Origin: Halomonas chromatireducens
GTDB lineage: Bacteria > Pseudomonadota > Gammaproteobacteria > Pseudomonadales > Halomonadaceae
Assembly: GCF_001545155.1 (NCBI RefSeq)
Contig: NZ_CP014226.1
Coordinates: 2,090,739-2,099,222, forward strand
Reading direction: 5' to 3'
Length of the DNA: 8,484 nt
The position numbers were made by a program, and so were the translations under genes. The notes under the pieces were generated by a model. The model was not told where the DNA came from. It ran no database searches and was given only the letters and a program-made list of their open reading frames with translations. Positions within the stretch are counted from its first letter, which is position 1, and each line of letters starts with the position of its first letter. Of the stretch, positions 5,706-8,484 are shown one piece after another.

Positions 5706-7913
5706 TCACTTCTCCGTATGCGTCCATACCCCATCCCAGTCGGATGGGGGTGGATCTGCCTTGAACTGCTCGATCCGTTCAAGGTACATCTGCGTGGGGG
5801 CGTCTTGCTGGTCGGTCAGCGCCTTGAAGGCGCGCTCAGAGGAATCGAATTCCGCCGCGTGGTAGAGTTCCAGCGCCTGCTCGTACGCGGCGTGCCACTC
5901 GCGCCGTGAATCGCCAAGCGCCTCCCGGCGGCCGAGCGGTTCGAGAATCCACAGCGGCGCACTGCGACCTTTCACCCGCACTTTATCCAAGCGCCGAAAA
6001 CACCAGTTGGGCACCCGCTCGGCTGTGGTTTCGCTGACGATCACACTCACGCCATAGGCCTTGGTCAACCCCTCCAGGCGCGAGCCAAGGTTGACGTTAT
6101 CGCCCATCACCGTATATGCCATGCGGAAGCTGGAGCCCATGTTACCCACGCTCATGGGGCCGGTATTGAGTCCGACTCCCATTGCCAGTGCGGGTTTGCC
6201 CTCGGCAATGAATTCGCGGTTGACGGCGTCGAGCGCGCCGAGCATGGCAAAGGCGCCCTCGAGCGCATGCTCGGCGTGTTGAGCGTCGTGCAGCGGTGCG
6301 CCCCAGAACGCCATGATGGCATCGCCCATGTACTTGTCGATGGTACCGCGGTGCTGATGGATCGCGCCGGTCAGCGGCGTCAACAGCCGGTTCATCACCT
6401 CAGTAAGCTCTGCAGGCGCAATGGCCTCCGAGAAGGCGGTAAAGCCGCGCACATCCGAGAACAGCACAGTGAGTTCACGCTCCTCTCCTTCCAGCCCGAA
6501 GCTTTCGCCGCTATCGACCATGTCCTCCACCAGCTGTGGCGGAATATACTGCCCGAAGCGCTCGGCCACCCAGCGCTTCTGCTGGGTTTCGCGCAGGAAG
6601 TTCATCGCCAGGTGCCACAACAACTGGGCCACCAGCAGCACCAGCAACCCGGCGATTGGCAATGCAAGACCCTGGTACCACGCCCAGAGGTTGCCGCCTA
6701 TCGCCGTCGCCAGCAGTACGCTACTGATTGCGACCAGCAGCAGCGCATTGAGATGTGGATAGAGCAGCACCATCAGAATGCCCAAGGCCGCCAGGCTCAC
6801 AAGCTCGAACCCGAGTACCCACGGCGGCTGGGCGTGGATGCTCTGGTGCAGCATGCCGGCCAGCAGACTTAGATTGATCTCAGGCCCGGGATAGACGCCC
6901 CCCACCGGCGTGGAGCGCAAATCCATCAATCCCGGGGCGGAGGCCCCCAGTATCAGCGTCTTACCCGCCAGCGCCCCTGGCTCCAGGCGCCCCTCCAGCA
7001 CATCGACTGCCGAAATATAGTCAAAATGCCCACGCGGCCCGTACCAGGGCACCAGCGCGGCGCCACGGCCATCAACCGGAATTTCAAACCCGCCCGCGTC
7101 GAGGGCTTCCAGCTGTGTCACCCCAGCGCCCTCCCCCAGCACCGGTGTAACCGGCGGTTCGCCCAGCAGCGAGAGCAACATCGCAAGCGGAAGGTTGGGG
7201 TAAAGCTCCCCCTCCCAGCGCTGCAGCATGGGGACACGACGAAATACGCCGTCATCGTCCACACGGGGATTATCGAAAAACCCCGCACTCATCGCACTCT
7301 GCTGCAGAACCGGCAGGTTGGCGGTATAGCGCTCGGGCGCAGGAAACGGAAGTGGGTCGGTTTCTTCAACCATTGCGGGGCGGGGCAACTGCCCGACAGA
7401 TGGCGGATCACTGGGTTGGCGTGATGCCTGGAAATAGTACCCAAGTACAACGGGGTGGGCCGCCAAGGCGTTCGACAAGTGCTCATCGCCATCGACAGGC
7501 GGCGGGAGTTCACCGAGCGCAGGATAATCGCGGGAGAGCTCCTCCCAGTGCTGTTGCCATAGCGAGGTTTCAGGTTCAGCGAAGACCACATCGATACCCA
7601 GCAACCCAGCCTCGTACTCGGTGAACAGCGTGTTCACCAAATCCGCAAGCGTAGCCCGCGGCCATGGCCATTGGCCCACCTCGTACAGGCTGCGTTCATC
7701 AATATCGATGATGGCCAGTGAGGGGTCCGCTTGTTCCGACAAGGTGCTGCGCACCTTCATGTCGTATGCCTGCCACTCCAGGCGTTCCAACAACGGAAAG
7801 GGCAACAGGCCGGTTTTCTCGACAAGCAACAGCATCACGATCAGCAGACCGCCAGCGTACTGCAGCCAGTGCCAATAGCGCTTGCGGGTATGGATGGGAG
7901 CCTTTGACGCCAT
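5706..7913 (-). CDS. CHASE2-domain class III adenylate cyclase (735 aa)
   Basis: Membrane enzyme predicted to make cAMP from ATP. A first membrane helix (about 16-32) leads to an extracytoplasmic CHASE2 sensor (about 45-360) with IDIDERSLYEVGQWPWPRAT (69-88) and LILGASAPGLMDLRSTPVGG (320-339). Three more helices follow (about 367-385, 388-405, 415-435), then a short coiled linker and the cyclase domain (about 478-658). Metal aspartates are D487 (VLFSDVRGFT) and D531 (DKYMGDAIMAFWG). The adenine-specifying positions are K527 and T601; N608 and R612 (NVNLGSRLEG) are the transition-state residues. All six key residues are present, so it should be active, with the Lys-Thr pair of class IIIb adenylate cyclases. 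A helical tail (about 668-720) ends SDWDGVW. GAGGAA nine bases upstream supports ATG 7913. It is convergent with the FecR gene and codirectional with the CNB gene upstream. The CHASE2 ligand is unknown. Confidence 0.93.
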   Translation of the reverse strand: MASKAPIHTRKRYWHWLQYAGGLLIVMLLLVEKTGLLPFPLLERLEWQAYDMKVRSTLSEQADPSLAIIDIDERSLYEVGQWPWPRATLADLVNTLFTEYEAGLLGIDVVFAEPETSLWQQHWEELSRDYPALGELPPPVDGDEHLSNALAAHPVVLGYYFQASRQPSDPPSVGQLPRPAMVEETDPLPFPAPERYTANLPVLQQSAMSAGFFDNPRVDDDGVFRRVPMLQRWEGELYPNLPLAMLLSLLGEPPVTPVLGEGAGVTQLEALDAGGFEIPVDGRGAALVPWYGPRGHFDYISAVDVLEGRLEPGALAGKTLILGASAPGLMDLRSTPVGGVYPGPEINLSLLAGMLHQSIHAQPPWVLGFELVSLAALGILMVLLYPHLNALLLVAISSVLLATAIGGNLWAWYQGLALPIAGLLVLLVAQLLWHLAMNFLRETQQKRWVAERFGQYIPPQLVEDMVDSGESFGLEGEERELTVLFSDVRGFTAFSEAIAPAELTEVMNRLLTPLTGAIHQHRGTIDKYMGDAIMAFWGAPLHDAQHAEHALEGAFAMLGALDAVNREFIAEGKPALAMGVGLNTGPMSVGNMGSSFRMAYTVMGDNVNLGSRLEGLTKAYGVSVIVSETTAERVPNWCFRRLDKVRVKGRSAPLWILEPLGRREALGDSRREWHAAYEQALELYHAAEFDSSERAFKALTDQQDAPTQMYLERIEQFKADPPPSDWDGVWTHTEK
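5729..5749. repeat. Perfect 8-bp inverted repeat at the convergent gene junction
   Basis: CCCCATCC (5729-5736) and GGATGGGG (5742-5749) are exact inverted copies with a 5-base loop, CAGTC. The stem is GC-rich and lies just inside the 3' end of the cyclase gene, 27 bases past the FecR stop. There is no T run on either side, so it is not a canonical intrinsic terminator. It encodes PPPSDWDGVW of the cyclase, a conserved-looking tail, so part of the symmetry may be coding coincidence. Confidence 0.5.
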
Positions 7914-7922
7914 GCCCGAACA

Positions 7923-7928
7923 TTCCTC
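7923..7928 (-). promoter_or_regulatory. Ribosome binding site of the adenylate cyclase gene
   Basis: GAGGAA on the minus strand lies 9 bases before the ATG at 7913, supporting that start. The 178 bases between the CNB gene stop and this start contain only weak promoter-like text and no clear terminator, so the cyclase could be cotranscribed with the CNB gene or have its own promoter. Confidence 0.7.
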
Positions 7929-8091
7929 AAGGTTTTCTTCACCCTACCACGATTAGCTTATTGAAACAGAAGCCTGGTCACTACTGGTGGGGCCGACAGC
8001 GTAAATAATCTCCAGTACCAGGATGAGCGGAAATCAACCATTTCGTTCGGCCATCTTCCTGGGTTCGGCACACAGACATCAAGGCCAACAA

Positions 8092-8484
8092 TCAACGGGC
8101 AAGCTTATTCGCCATATCCATGCCAATAGCGCTTTGCAAGGCATCTTTCATTTCGGGGTCACGCACATATAATTGCTCAAGGGTTTCAGCTTCCCACACT
8201 AAATAGCGTAGTGGCTCTTCAGCAATAACATCTGCACTGGTAGGCTTGCGGCTGACAAAGCTCATCTCACCGACAAAATCACCAGGATATAGCATAGCGC
8301 GTTGCTGGCCGTTGGCTTCGACCCTGGCTCTCCCAGACAGTATAAGCAGCAGCGCATTCAGCTCCTGGTCTTTCATGATGAGGACCTCGCCCTTTTTTAT
8401 ATCATGGGTCTTGGCCAGCCGCAGTAAACGACGCATTTTTCTTGGCTTGAGGAAACGCAGTGTGCTTTCATGTAGCCATTGCTC
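8092..8484 (-). CDS. Cyclic-nucleotide-binding, Popeye-like protein, C-terminal part
   Basis: The frame is open from the right window edge (reading EQWLHESTLRFLKPRK) to TGA at 8092-8094, giving 130 visible codons; the true start lies outside. An ATG at 8436 is internal and should not be taken as the start. The visible part is a cNMP-binding fold: KKGEVLIMKDQELNALLLIL, SGRARVEANGQ, then LYPGDFVGEMSFVSRKPTSA, where G-E is the core of the phosphate-binding cassette. The arginine that normally follows the Pro in this cassette (PRxA type) is replaced by Thr (codon 8239-8241). No helix-turn-helix follows, since the protein ends soon after (MDMANKLAR), so it is not a Crp-type regulator. This matches membrane-anchored bacterial Popeye-like proteins, whose N-terminus usually has a few membrane helices. 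It may be the receptor for cAMP made by the downstream cyclase. Confidence 0.78.
   Translation of the reverse strand, partial: EQWLHESTLRFLKPRKMRRLLRLAKTHDIKKGEVLIMKDQELNALLLILSGRARVEANGQQRAMLYPGDFVGEMSFVSRKPTSADVIAEEPLRYLVWEAETLEQLYVRDPEMKDALQSAIGMDMANKLAR

Noticed and set aside
8045..8069. Direct repeat GTTCGGC, two copies 18 bases apart upstream of the cyclase
   Set aside because: Seven-base repeats at this spacing are expected by chance, and no associated promoter or regulator is visible.

Overview
The window looks like a chromosomal piece of a moderately GC-rich gammaproteobacterium. The protein style (a short CstA-type transporter, a FecR/CHASE2-cyclase pair, a Popeye-like cyclic-nucleotide-binding protein) would suit a Halomonas-like marine or halophilic organism, but that assignment is inference. 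I see no rRNA, tRNA, CRISPR array, transposase or phage gene.

Layout. (1) Positions 1-942, minus strand: the 5' part of a carbon-starvation (CstA-family) membrane transporter running off the left edge. Its last ~40 visible residues look like an RND efflux-pump membrane segment, so the gene seems chimeric in frame or the sequence is misjoined there. (2) 943-1292: non-coding, with weak divergent promoter-like signals. (3) 1293-1577, plus: a small membrane protein, followed by a TAATG-overlapping 45-codon ORF and otherwise non-coding DNA to 1939. (4) 1940-5702, plus: a tight three-gene run of a cytosolic class II cyclic-nucleotide phosphodiesterase, a TPR plus outer-membrane beta-barrel protein resembling Slam / type XI secretion outer-membrane proteins, and an exported FecR-domain protein whose C-terminus resembles a TbpB-like small barrel. 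The first two overlap by ATGA and the third begins 11 bases after the second. (5) 5706-7913, minus: a CHASE2 adenylate cyclase, convergent with the FecR gene with only 3 bases between the stop codons. (6) 8092-8484, minus: the C-terminal part of a cyclic-nucleotide-binding, Popeye-like protein entering from the right edge.

How it may work together (inference). Regions 4-6 contain enzymes that make (cyclase) and destroy (phosphodiesterase) cAMP, a candidate receptor (CNB protein), and an envelope arm (outer-membrane barrel plus secreted or periplasmic FecR protein). The extracytoplasmic CHASE2 domain could read out the state of that envelope arm. The most attractive idea is that the barrel protein exports or displays the FecR protein through its C-terminal barrel domain, and that this is tied to cAMP signalling. 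The CstA fragment and the small membrane protein have no visible link to this module.
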